Made by a program: the position numbers and the translations under genes | Notes under the pieces: model-generated | Databases searched by the model: none | What the model was told of the DNA's origin: nothing | The model's input: only the letters and a program-made list of their open reading frames with translations | Shown here: one piece after another, positions 1 to 11,638 of the stretch | Layout: the number at the start of each line of letters is the position of its first letter | Numbering within the stretch: the first letter of the stretch is position 1 | DNA from: Terriglobales bacterium | GTDB lineage: Bacteria > Acidobacteriota > Terriglobia > Terriglobales > Acidobacteriaceae | Reading direction: 5' to 3' | Length of the DNA stretch: 52,800 nucleotides | Assembly (NCBI GenBank): GCA_016185365.1 | Contig: JACPNP010000015.1 | Location: forward strand, 1-52,800

Positions 1-339
1 GGCTCTGCCTTTCAATCACAAATCGCAGATCACAAATCGCAAATCGTACCTCGTAAGTCGTACCTCGTCCCGCGCCCTTGGCTCTGCCTTTCAATCACAA
101 ATCGCAGATCACAAATCGCAAATCGTACCTCGTAAGTCGTACCTCGTCCCGCGCCCTTGGCTCTGCCTTTCAATCACAAATCGCAAATCGTACCTCGTAA
201 GTCGTACCTCGTCCCGTGCCCTTGGCTCTGCCTTTCAATCACAAATCGCAGATCACAAATCGCAGATCGTACCTCGTAAGTCGTACCTCGTCCCGTGCCC
301 TTGGCTCTGCCTTTCAATCACAAATCGCAGATCGTACTT
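1..339. repeat. 79-bp tandem repeat array, about 4.3 copies
   Basis: Units start at 1, 80, 159, 224 and 303, each with ggctctgcctttcaatcaca. Three units are 79 bp; the third is 65 bp because it lacks one internal sub-repeat, and the last runs into the HIT gene leader. Inside each unit are smaller repeats (tcacaaatcgcagatcacaa and tcgtacctcgtaagtcgtac), so the array is a repeat of repeats. Copies differ at single positions (cgcgccc versus cgtgccc). The array starts at the window edge and probably extends upstream. It is not a CRISPR, as no unique spacers separate the copies. Confidence 0.93.
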
Positions 340-363
340 CACAATTGCCTTTACAATCGGCGG

Positions 364-846
364 ATGGACTACCTCTGGACCCCGTGGCGCTATGCCTATA
401 TCAAGGACGCCGCCGGCAAGGAAGAGAACGGCTGTATCTTCTGCGACTTCCCCAAGTCCGGCGATGACGCCCGCCATTACATCGTCCACCGGGGCAGGTC
501 CTGCTTCCTCATCCTCAATACCTTCCCCTATACCAGCGGCCACGTCATGATCGTGCCCTATGAGCATGTGGCCGAGCTGGGCAAGCTGCCCGCCGAGGCC
601 GCCCGGGAGATGATGGCCCTCAGCCAGCGCACCGAGCAGGTGCTGCGCGAGGTCTATAACCCCGAGGGCATCAATCTGGGGATGAACATCGGCAAGGCCG
701 CCGGCGCCGGCATCGCCGGCCACATCCACATGCACGCCCTGCCCCGCTGGGTCGCCGACTCCAACTTCATGACCGTGGTGGGCGAGACCCGCGTCCTGCC
801 CGAAGACCTGGCCACCACCTACAAGCGGCTGAAGGAGAAGTTCTGA
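364..846 (+). CDS. HIT family hydrolase/transferase (Ap4A phosphorylase-like)
   Basis: The 160-residue product is a histidine-triad protein of the type that cleaves or phosphorolyses dinucleoside polyphosphates and AMP conjugates. It has the catalytic triad HIHMH (His120, 122, 124) followed by ALPRW, and an N-terminal CIFC pair (Cys24/Cys27) typical of the zinc-binding HIT branch. The opening MDYLWTPWRY is characteristic of this branch, so the ATG at 364 is preferred. An upstream in-frame ATG at 295 would translate part of the tandem repeat and is unlikely. It is convergent with the kinase gene. The exact substrate cannot be read from sequence. Confidence 0.93.
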   Translation: MDYLWTPWRYAYIKDAAGKEENGCIFCDFPKSGDDARHYIVHRGRSCFLILNTFPYTSGHVMIVPYEHVAELGKLPAEAAREMMALSQRTEQVLREVYNPEGINLGMNIGKAAGAGIAGHIHMHALPRWVADSNFMTVVGETRVLPEDLATTYKRLKEKF

Positions 847-876
847 GCAGCTTTCCGGCTTAGTCGCCAAAAAGCA

Positions 877-3594
877 TCACTTCGCTCCCGGCACCGCATG
901 CTTTAACTCTTCGAACCAATTGAGTACGACATTGTAATGAGTAGGGGATGGATACTGCGGGCTGAGCAGCACCACAAAATGTTCTCCGTCCGGCATGACG
1001 TCATAGAACGGCGAGTCTGCCTGAAACTGGAGCCCGCCGGACCTGGGCGCATCCAGGACCACCCGTTCGCCACCGGCGGGATTGCTGTCCGCGTCCAGCG
1101 TGACGGCGACGAGTCTGTCACCCTTCAGAAAGAAAAGTTCCCGGCCGCTGCGGGCCCAGGCCGGCCAGCTTCCGCCCTCGGTCGAGACCCGTTTTCTTCC
1201 ACCCGGTGACCCGATCGGACGGACGTAGATCTCATCGCGCCCGCTCTCGTTGGAGACGTAGGCGAGCCAACGGCCGTTGGGAGAGAACTTCGGCCCCCAC
1301 TCATCCGCATCGGTCGTCTGGAACGCTTGCGCTTTACGATCACCCTCGAGCGGCATCAGCCAGATATCGCGCTGTCTGGATGGATGGATCTCCACAAAGG
1401 CCAGCCTCTTGCCGTCGGGTGAGAAGGAACCCGGATACCGCGGGAACTCGCTGCGGGAGAGCTCCTCACGCTCCCCGGTGCCGTCCGCGGATTTCCAAAA
1501 GATCTTTCCCGCGCGCGTGCCGAACGCGATGCGCTTTCCATCCGGTGTCCACTGGGGAAAGATCTCATCGCCGGCCTCGAAGGTCAGACGCAGCGGTGTT
1601 CCATGGGCCACGTCATACGTCCAGACATCGTTGTTGACGGCCACCACGTCGGCCGCGACCTGGCGGCCGTCCGGGGAGAGAGAAAACTCCAGCGGATAAC
1701 TATTTCCATCCGTGATCGGCCGGCCATTACCTTTGCGGTCCATCACCACCAGCCTTGACCCGCCATTGAGCCCCGCATCGGGCTCGTACAACAAGGTCCC
1801 GTTTTCCGAGACCGAGAAGAGGGAAGCGCCCACCGGATTCCTCTCGAAACCGGCGAGCACAGTCACCGGTGTTCCGGTCACGGCCAGCCGGGCAAGGTCG
1901 AAGGGAACGGCCAGCAGGTCGCCACCCCGGCCATAGAGGAGATGTCCGGTCCGCACGTATTGCGGTCGGCTTCCCCCGCGGACCAAAATACGGGGTTCCA
2001 GCGCGCCCGGCTCCAGCACCGCGATGTTGCCTTCATCCGTGGTCACGGCGCGGCCGGGCACGATCGTGAACAGAATGCCCTTGTTGTCCGGCAGTACCTG
2101 CAGGTAAATGTATGCGATGCGGTCCTTTTCCTCGTCCGTCTTCAGCAGGACCTGGGGTGTCCCTCCATTGGCGGACACCGTCCAGATGCCGGCATTGAAC
2201 TGAGGCACGAACACGATATTGTTGTCCGGGCCCCAGGCCCCGCCGATGAATCCTGTCCCGCCCCCGGCGAAACTGCTCGGCAAAGTGCAGATCGCGATCG
2301 GGGCGCCGCCACTGACCGGTATCTTTTTCAGCGTGTTACCGGAATGGAAGCCGATCCATAAGCTGTCCGGGGAGATAAAAGGGTAGTCGGCATCGTCCGT
2401 CCCCTGGATCGGTCTCCCCTCAGGCTCGCGGATCGCGCGAAAGAACAGTTGCTGTTTCCCGCCCTGCGCCACCACGTACACCATCCAGCTTCCGTCGGGT
2501 GAGATGGCAAACTGGTCGGTAAAATGACCCGCGGTGGGGATGGCGCCTGGCGCCAGGGCGATACTCAGATGCATCGGCGCCGGCTTCAGATTCGATGAGC
2601 GGCCGCTGATCAGCCAAATCGCGCTGGCCATCACCGCTCCGGCCAGCAACGCCACGCCCCACTCGCGCCGGCGTTTCCACGGCGCCGCCGTGATCGCCGG
2701 CCCGGTCGCGGCTGGCGCTTCCGCGATCCATTTCAGCTCCAGCTTCACGTCATGCGCGGTGGAAAAACGCTCCTCCGGGTCTTTCGCCAGGCAAGTCTTC
2801 ACCACCCGGTCGAGCGCCGAGGGGGTCAGGGGTTGTAAGGACGAGATGGGCGGAGGGTCGGCGGTAAGGATGGCCGCGATCACGCTGGCCTTGGTCCTGC
2901 CGGTGAACGCCGGACGCCCCGTCGCCATCTCGTAGAGCAGCATCCCCAGCGCGAAGATGTCGGTGCGCGCGTCGGCGTCCTTGCCCTCCAGTTGCTCCGG
3001 GGCCATGTATTGGAAGGTGCCCACGATCACGCCTTCCTCCGTAAGCGCTTTCTCCCGGGGTGCGGCCGTGGGTGCGTCCGCCAGCTCGGAAAGCGCGACC
3101 GCCATCGGCGCCGGCTGTTCGGCCAGCTTGGCCAGGCCGAAATCCATCAGCTTGGCCCCGCCCTTGGTCAGCATCACGTTGCCGGGCTTGAGGTCGCGAT
3201 GGATGATCCCCTGACGGTGCGCCGCTTCCAGCGCCTCGGCGATCTCCATGCCGTGCTTCCGTGTCTGCTCCGGCGGCAGCGGGCCGCGCAGCAGCCGGTG
3301 GCCCAGGGTCTCGCCTTCCAGGTACTCCATCACCAGGAAATCCACGCCCTCCTGCCGGCCCACGTCGTAGATCGCGCAGATGTGCGGGTGCGACAGCTTG
3401 GAGATGGTGCGCGCCTCGCGCTCGAAGCGCTTGTGCAGGTCGGGGCGGCCGGCCATCTGGGTGGAGAGGACCTTGATGGCCACGGTGCGGTCCAGGCGGG
3501 TGTCGCGGGCGCGGTACACCTCGCCCATCCCCCCGGCGCCGGCCGGGGCAAGGATCTCATACGGCCCGAGTCTGGTGCCGGAGGCGAGGGCCAT
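877..3594 (-). CDS. Ser/Thr protein kinase with TolB-like beta-propeller sensor domain
   Basis: The 905-residue product has an N-terminal Hanks-type kinase (about residues 10-290): glycine loop GAGGMGEV, Lys41, HRDLKPGN with Asp134, DFG at 151-153, then MAPEQLEG. A single membrane segment follows (about 312-331, WGVALLAGAVMASAIWLISG) and then about 570 residues of repeated SPDG-type WD40/TolB-like blades, expected outside the membrane. This architecture is expanded in Acidobacteria. The ATG at 3594 starts MALASGTRLGPYE, the usual beginning of the family; a TATAAT lies exactly 7 nt upstream, so the mRNA may be leaderless. Another ATG at 3603 overlaps that TATAAT. The ligand and targets are unknown. 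Confidence 0.93.
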   Translation of the reverse strand: MALASGTRLGPYEILAPAGAGGMGEVYRARDTRLDRTVAIKVLSTQMAGRPDLHKRFEREARTISKLSHPHICAIYDVGRQEGVDFLVMEYLEGETLGHRLLRGPLPPEQTRKHGMEIAEALEAAHRQGIIHRDLKPGNVMLTKGGAKLMDFGLAKLAEQPAPMAVALSELADAPTAAPREKALTEEGVIVGTFQYMAPEQLEGKDADARTDIFALGMLLYEMATGRPAFTGRTKASVIAAILTADPPPISSLQPLTPSALDRVVKTCLAKDPEERFSTAHDVKLELKWIAEAPAATGPAITAAPWKRRREWGVALLAGAVMASAIWLISGRSSNLKPAPMHLSIALAPGAIPTAGHFTDQFAISPDGSWMVYVVAQGGKQQLFFRAIREPEGRPIQGTDDADYPFISPDSLWIGFHSGNTLKKIPVSGGAPIAICTLPSSFAGGGTGFIGGAWGPDNNIVFVPQFNAGIWTVSANGGTPQVLLKTDEEKDRIAYIYLQVLPDNKGILFTIVPGRAVTTDEGNIAVLEPGALEPRILVRGGSRPQYVRTGHLLYGRGGDLLAVPFDLARLAVTGTPVTVLAGFERNPVGASLFSVSENGTLLYEPDAGLNGGSRLVVMDRKGNGRPITDGNSYPLEFSLSPDGRQVAADVVAVNNDVWTYDVAHGTPLRLTFEAGDEIFPQWTPDGKRIAFGTRAGKIFWKSADGTGEREELSRSEFPRYPGSFSPDGKRLAFVEIHPSRQRDIWLMPLEGDRKAQAFQTTDADEWGPKFSPNGRWLAYVSNESGRDEIYVRPIGSPGGRKRVSTEGGSWPAWARSGRELFFLKGDRLVAVTLDADSNPAGGERVVLDAPRSGGLQFQADSPFYDVMPDGEHFVVLLSPQYPSPTHYNVVLNWFEELKHAVPGAK

Positions 3595-3599
3595 CCGCG

Positions 3600-3606
3600 C
3601 CATTAT
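3600..3606 (-). promoter_or_regulatory. -10 box (TATAAT) 7 nt before the kinase start
   Basis: On the minus strand TATAAT is followed by GGCGCGG and then ATG. With the usual 6-7 nt distance from -10 to +1, transcription would begin at or next to the A of the start codon. No convincing -35 or Shine-Dalgarno sequence is visible. The box itself is 3601-3606. Confidence 0.5.
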
Positions 3607-3715
3607 AGGGCCCAGGGAAAGGATGGGAATCTTTTGTTCTCGGAACAAGAGTCAGTTTTGTTCGCGACACCGGGACTGACTCGATAGAATCAACCGAAGA
3701 AACTCCCAACCTTAG

Positions 3716-3758
3716 TTCCGCAAAGGGCGGAGCACCCGAATGGGTTGAGGGTGCGGAA
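3716..3758. repeat. Nested inverted repeat, REP-like
   Basis: gcaccc at 3732-3737 pairs with gggtgc at 3749-3754, and ttccgc at 3716-3721 mirrors gcggaa at 3753-3758. An inner alternative stem is accc-gaat-gggt. It lies in the 345-bp gap between the kinase and the cassette. The rest of that gap holds nothing I recognise except the cassette promoter. It resembles the small GC-rich hairpin repeats common between genes in this kind of genome. Confidence 0.45.
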
Positions 3759-3893
3759 TGTTGTCTATGATTTAGGCGAAAGAGAACAAGGTGTGCCACC
3801 CGCCCACCAGCAAATTTGATTGTCGTGACGTGGCGATTTGCATTACTCTAATGGCAACATAGCTCCCTTGACTGGCCACTCGCTGCGAAGTCA

Positions 3894-3921
3894 TTGACAT
3901 CAAACCCAGACTGTCTATAGG
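3894..3921 (+). promoter_or_regulatory. Sigma-70-type promoter of the three-gene cassette
   Basis: TTGACA at 3894-3899, 16-bp spacer, TATAGG at 3916-3921. It faces the gene starting at 3950, giving a leader of about 20 nt that contains gaggtggc ahead of the ATG. It is much closer to the E. coli consensus than most promoters in this window, consistent with acquired DNA. Confidence 0.6.
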
Positions 3922-3949
3922 CTGGCAGCTCTTAATCTCCTGAGGTGGC

Positions 3950-4639
3950 ATGGCGCGCCTAAAGATTCCCGAACGACACAGAGAAGGAATCGCACGTATC
4001 GCGAAATTAAGCGCCGATGAGGCGCAGAGCATACGGTCCGCCCTCGACAGTAGTGTGGGGCGGAAGCACGAAGAAGAAACCCAAGGAACCCCGGCCGATG
4101 TCGCCACCGCGGCTCTTGGTAAGATGGCGGGAGTCGAACGGGTAGAGCTACGCCAAGTGTCAGAAGCACTCGCTTCAATGTATCTCGAAAAGCAGCGGCG
4201 CGATGTAAGCACCGAAGAGTTTGTCTCCGAGGTTGCCGATGCCCTAGAAGATGTTCATGAACTCACACCTAACGACCGCCCTGTTCTACTTAAGAATCTG
4301 GATACACTTCTCACCTCCGATCTTTTCACTATCACGACAAAGGTATTCGATCTCAAAACTGAGTCCGATAAGATTTATTGCGAATCGCGAATACTGACGG
4401 ATTTGCGCCCCGTGTTTGGCATAGATGTGAACGAGGGTCCGACGGCAATGGTGGTGATGCACCAATTGAAACTTTCATTTCACCAAGGCGGTCCACGACA
4501 TCAAGACGTATATATCGCGCTAGATGCCGACGATTTGGAAGAGCTTAAGAAGGTTTTAGAGCGTGCTGAGCAAAAAGCCGCAACCTTAAGGGCAATCGTT
4601 AAAGACGTTAGATTGTTTGGTATTAAGGATGGGAAATAG
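3950..4639 (+). CDS. Uncharacterised protein with COMM-domain-like C-terminus
   Basis: The 229-residue soluble protein has no signal peptide. The N-terminal two thirds look helical and charged. The last 90 residues read as beta strands (TDLRPVFGIDV, TAMVVMHQLKLSF, DVYIAL) followed by one long helix beginning DADDLEELKKVLERAEQ. That order and the 'strand, D..L..L...L..AE' ending resemble eukaryotic COMMD proteins (COMM domain), but this is a by-eye structural analogy only. The start is supported by gaggtggc 5 nt upstream. It is the first gene of a tight three-gene operon (2 bp before the next gene). Its AT content is above that of the flanking genes. The function is unknown. Confidence 0.75.
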   Translation: MARLKIPERHREGIARIAKLSADEAQSIRSALDSSVGRKHEEETQGTPADVATAALGKMAGVERVELRQVSEALASMYLEKQRRDVSTEEFVSEVADALEDVHELTPNDRPVLLKNLDTLLTSDLFTITTKVFDLKTESDKIYCESRILTDLRPVFGIDVNEGPTAMVVMHQLKLSFHQGGPRHQDVYIALDADDLEELKKVLERAEQKAATLRAIVKDVRLFGIKDGK

Positions 4640-4641
4640 AT

Positions 4642-5130
4642 ATGCCTGAACATGCGTATGCCGAGGACTGCTACACGGGCACACATCAGTCGGAAGATGT
4701 GCGTTCATGGAAAGATATTGGGTCGCCCGTTCGCGATGTGTGGGGCCGTGAGAGAGACCTCGCAAGCAATATAGTCGCGCACTTGCAGTTAGAGTGGCAG
4801 GAGAACCCGTATGAATTGGGCTCGCTGACCGAGCGATTTCGCGAGCAGGCCGAGAAGTGGGATAGGGAGACCGCGCACATGTCGTCCCCTCTTCAGCGGA
4901 TGATTCATCCGAGCTATCAAGCCATAATCGGCATGAGCGCTGGTAGCCAAGAGCAAAAGCGGGACGTTATTCGCCTTATGTTGCTTGATCTAAGGCAAAA
5001 ACGCCGCGATTGGTTCTTGGCTCTCAGTTACTTGACCGAAGCAAACCCTATTCCGAAAAAGGACTATGGTCGAGTCGATCGCATGATTGATGCCTGGTTG
5101 CGCTGGGGAGCGAAACGGAACCTAATCTAA
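4642..5130 (+). CDS. Conserved hypothetical protein (HPSYQAIIGM family)
   Basis: The 162-residue product carries a C-terminal half I recognise as a widespread uncharacterised bacterial family: a W-x-x-ETAHMSSP segment, HPSYQAIIGM, a helix with LMLLDLRQKRRDWFLALSYL, and a terminal WLRWGAKR. The N-terminal 55 residues are less conserved. In many genomes this family is encoded directly before a DUF7689-type gene, as here. No catalytic motif is evident. It starts 2 bp after the upstream stop, so translation is probably coupled. Possible roles (adaptor, immunity or regulatory partner of the next protein) are speculation. Confidence 0.8.
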   Translation: MPEHAYAEDCYTGTHQSEDVRSWKDIGSPVRDVWGRERDLASNIVAHLQLEWQENPYELGSLTERFREQAEKWDRETAHMSSPLQRMIHPSYQAIIGMSAGSQEQKRDVIRLMLLDLRQKRRDWFLALSYLTEANPIPKKDYGRVDRMIDAWLRWGAKRNLI

Positions 5131-5136
5131 TCCAGC

Positions 5137-5742
5137 ATGATTATCTTCCGACATGCAACCGAAACGGAAGGTCATCTATTCCAGGAATTCCCTCGCCTTA
5201 GAAATGCAAAGTGGCGAATCAATAGCCCATACGATGATTCCTACCAGTGCATTGCCCTAGCTGCGAGTCGTACTGATCGCATATGGTGGCCGTGGGAGAG
5301 CCCGGCATATTATTGGCCGGAAGGTTTTTTGCGATTTCCTGTCACTTCACCTGTTCCCGCCAGTTGTTTTGTAGAAGTTTTTTCAAAAAAGTTTGGATAC
5401 AGAGAATGTGATTCCGGAGACTATGAGTTTGGTTATCAGAAGATAGTCATCTATGCAAATGCTCTTGGTGTCACCCACATGGCGAGGCAGCATTTATGGG
5501 GTATAGGGTGGCTTAGTAAACTTGGGGCGCTGGAAGACATCATTCATGAGAGCGTCGCTGATGTAAATGGTGATATGGATCCGATGGCTCAACAATATGG
5601 TGAACCAGTTCAGTACATGAAGCGAAGTTGGTGGATAGCCTTAATTAGGTTCTGTCTGCTCAAGTCAAGCTTCGCGGCGTTTAAGTTTGCCTTATATCGC
5701 CTAGTGATTCCATGGCACCATAAGCGGTTGGACGAATTATGA
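5137..5742 (+). CDS. DUF7689-like protein, possible papain-like fold
   Basis: The 201-residue product has the landmarks of the DUF7689 family: FPRLRNAKWRINSP, YQCIALAAS (Cys38), a Trp-rich RIWWPW...YYWPEG stretch, GYQKIVIYAN, THMARQ (His114) and WLSKLGALEDIIHE. The family's usual YNCIAWA is YQCIALA here. A conserved Cys and a later His recall NlpC/P60 or papain-like enzymes; that is inference. The last 40 residues (RSWWIALIRFCLLK to the end) are hydrophobic and basic, beyond the usual end of the domain, and could contact membrane. It lies 6 bp after the preceding gene and ends the operon. Its substrate is unknown. Confidence 0.78.
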   Translation: MIIFRHATETEGHLFQEFPRLRNAKWRINSPYDDSYQCIALAASRTDRIWWPWESPAYYWPEGFLRFPVTSPVPASCFVEVFSKKFGYRECDSGDYEFGYQKIVIYANALGVTHMARQHLWGIGWLSKLGALEDIIHESVADVNGDMDPMAQQYGEPVQYMKRSWWIALIRFCLLKSSFAAFKFALYRLVIPWHHKRLDEL

Positions 5743-5920
5743 AATATTGAGAAAAACGCGACCTCGAAAACTTTAAGCGATTCTCTGAATTGACCACAAA
5801 GATTCTCTCCGGGGGCTGGGCGGGTAGCCCACCTGGTCTGCTGCCCGAAACTCAATTTCACTGTGCGGTGCCCCATCCTCTCCCACAGGGAAAGGGCGCG
5901 AAGCCGCCACCCGATTTCCC
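5743..5920. other. Non-coding gap with acidobacterial-type repeat fragments
   Basis: This stretch has no credible gene. It contains the segments gggtagcccacctgg and cggtgccccatcct, which look like pieces of short GC-rich interspersed repeats, and marks the right edge of the cassette before the AT-rich tract. Confidence 0.45.
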
Positions 5921-5950
5921 TTGACAAGACCTTAACAATAATGGTACTAT
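5921..5950 (+). promoter_or_regulatory. Strong consensus promoter reading into the AT-rich tract
   Basis: TTGACA at 5921-5926 and TACTAT at 5945-5950, with an 18-bp spacer. Just downstream an inverted repeat attaac-tcaaa-gttaat occupies 5963-5979 and could be an operator or RNA hairpin. There is no credible ORF immediately downstream; the next gene starts at 6216. Confidence 0.55.
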
Positions 5951-6011
5951 TTGTTTTTATACATTAACTCAAAGTTAATACAGGATTCAGCTCCGACTAA
6001 CTCATTTAGTT

Positions 6012-6092
6012 TCCAATATTTACTTCTAAGCCGTTTAGAATCCAATATTTACCGGGAATTTTTCCGTAAACCTAATGGAATCCAATATTTAC
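6012..6092 (+). repeat. Three direct repeats tccaatatttac in an AT-rich tract
   Basis: tccaatatttac occurs at 6012, 6041 and 6081 (spacings 29 and 40), each preceded by a related taat/ttag-like word. The tract 5950-6115 is far richer in A+T than the rest of the window and has no supported gene. Short spaced direct repeats in AT-rich DNA can be protein-binding iterons, remnants of a mobile element, or a non-coding RNA. Confidence 0.6.
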
Positions 6093-6215
6093 GCAAATTG
6101 CAAAAAAAATTCGGAGGTCCCCGAACGAGTCATTGATTCACATACTGATCGGCTAGTCCCCGGCTAGGCACTTTCACGGCTTCATGGCCTGCGCTATGCT
6201 TCGCCCAGAACCATC

Positions 6216-10456
<4,241 letters not shown>

Positions 10457-10474
10457 CGCGGCCCTGGCCTCTTG

Positions 10475-10508
10475 AAAACGCCCGGAGACGCTCCGGGCGT
10501 TTTTGTTT
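10475..10508 (+). terminator. Rho-independent terminator after the DUF1579 gene
   Basis: A perfect 13-bp stem (aaaacgcccggag / ctccgggcgtttt), a 3-nt loop acg and a T-rich tail ending ttttgttt. It ends 7 bp before the start codon of the lipid kinase gene. Confidence 0.92.
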
Positions 10509-10515
10509 ACCATCT

Positions 10516-11496
10516 ATGCCGATGATGCGCCGCGCCGCGATCCTCTACAACCCGTCCGCGGGTAGCCAGCGCCACAAGCGCCTCGCGATCGTGGAGGCTG
10601 CGGCCGGCATCCTGCGCGAGCGCGGCATCGAGGCTTCTCTGATCCCTACCTCGGAACGCGGCAGCGCGGGCGGCCAGGCCGCCGAAGCCATCCGCGCCGG
10701 GCATGACACGATCTTCGCCGCCGGCGGCGACGGCACGCTGCATGAAGTCCTGCAAGGGGTCATGACTGACGAGCAGACCCGCGCAGCCACCCTTGGCGTG
10801 CTACCGCTCGGTACCGGCAACGTGCTGGCCAACGACCTGAAGCTGCCGCGCGACCCTCTGGCCGCGCTGCGCGCGCAACTCGAGTTCGCGCCGAGGCGGA
10901 TCGCCGTGGGACGGTTGGAATTTGCGACTCATACCGGCGTTGCGTCGCGCTACTGCATCGTCACATGCGGCATCGGATGGGACGCGGTGATGCTCTATCG
11001 CGCCAATGCCGAGAAAAAGGGAAAGTGGGGCCAGGCCGCCTATGTGATCGAGGGCCTCAAGCTGGCCCTGCAATGGGACCTACCACTTTTTCCGGTGGAA
11101 TGGGTGGATCCAAGCGGCGAAAGGCACTCGTCCGCAGTGACTCAGGCCCTGGCGGTGCGCGTCACCGATTTTGGCGGGTTCATGCGCCGCTTTGCTCCGG
11201 GCGCGGCGCTGGTGCGGGATGATTTCCAGATCGTACTCTTCCGTACCCCCAACACCCTGCGCCACGCCTGGTACATGATCGGCGCATTGCTTGGCAAGAG
11301 CTGGCCGGTCAAGGGCATTGACCGCGTCCACGCCACGGAGATCGTCTGCCGTCCGCCGGAGCGACCCCACCCCAAGGCACACTTTCTCAGCGTGGAAGCC
11401 GACGGCGAATATCTGGGCAAGTTGCCGGTGAGACTCAGCATTGTGCGCGAAGGTGTGAACCTCCTGATGCCGAAAACAGGAGTGACAAGTGGTTAG
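10516..11496 (+). CDS. Diacylglycerol/sphingosine kinase family lipid kinase
   Basis: The 326-residue product has the DAGK catalytic domain: YNPSAGS nucleotide loop (11-17), GGDGTLHEVL (70-79) and PLGTGN (97-102). The C-terminal beta-sandwich half ends in the expected VEADGEYLGKLPVRLS. It resembles YegS/DgkB proteins that phosphorylate diacylglycerol or a related lipid with ATP at the membrane; the precise lipid is not deducible. ATG 10516 is followed closely by another ATG at 10522. It sits just after the terminator of the preceding gene, so it must have its own promoter close by. Confidence 0.92.
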   Translation: MPMMRRAAILYNPSAGSQRHKRLAIVEAAAGILRERGIEASLIPTSERGSAGGQAAEAIRAGHDTIFAAGGDGTLHEVLQGVMTDEQTRAATLGVLPLGTGNVLANDLKLPRDPLAALRAQLEFAPRRIAVGRLEFATHTGVASRYCIVTCGIGWDAVMLYRANAEKKGKWGQAAYVIEGLKLALQWDLPLFPVEWVDPSGERHSSAVTQALAVRVTDFGGFMRRFAPGAALVRDDFQIVLFRTPNTLRHAWYMIGALLGKSWPVKGIDRVHATEIVCRPPERPHPKAHFLSVEADGEYLGKLPVRLSIVREGVNLLMPKTGVTSG

Positions 11497-11638
11497 TGGA
11501 TGGTGGCCAGTGAGACAAATGAGGCCCGGGCAACGTCTTACGACCGAGGAATGCCGCGCCCGGGTGGTGCGGGTGACGATATGATGCCGGCTAAGCAACT
11601 TCGTGCCGAGACTGACCACTAAACACTAACGACTGACC
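11490..11638. repeat. Intergenic gap with ttagtgg-type word repeats
   Basis: The left edge reads gtggttagtggatggtggcc (from 11490) and the right edge gaccactaaacactaacgac (from 11613), so ttagtgg words on one side face ccactaa words on the other as an imperfect inverted pair. The middle (11520-11610) is GC-rich and shows no gene. The right edge abuts the TTG start of the next gene. Confidence 0.6.

Noticed and set aside
1..339. CRISPR array
   Set aside because: Copies abut as direct tandem units with internal sub-repeats; no unique spacers and no cas genes nearby.
216..467. Open frame across the repeat array and the HIT gene start
   Set aside because: It is translated repeat sequence followed by the wrong frame of the HIT gene; no homologous features.
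5951..6136. 61-codon frame in the AT-rich tract
   Set aside because: TTG start, low-complexity product made by the direct repeats, no ribosome binding site; better explained as non-coding.
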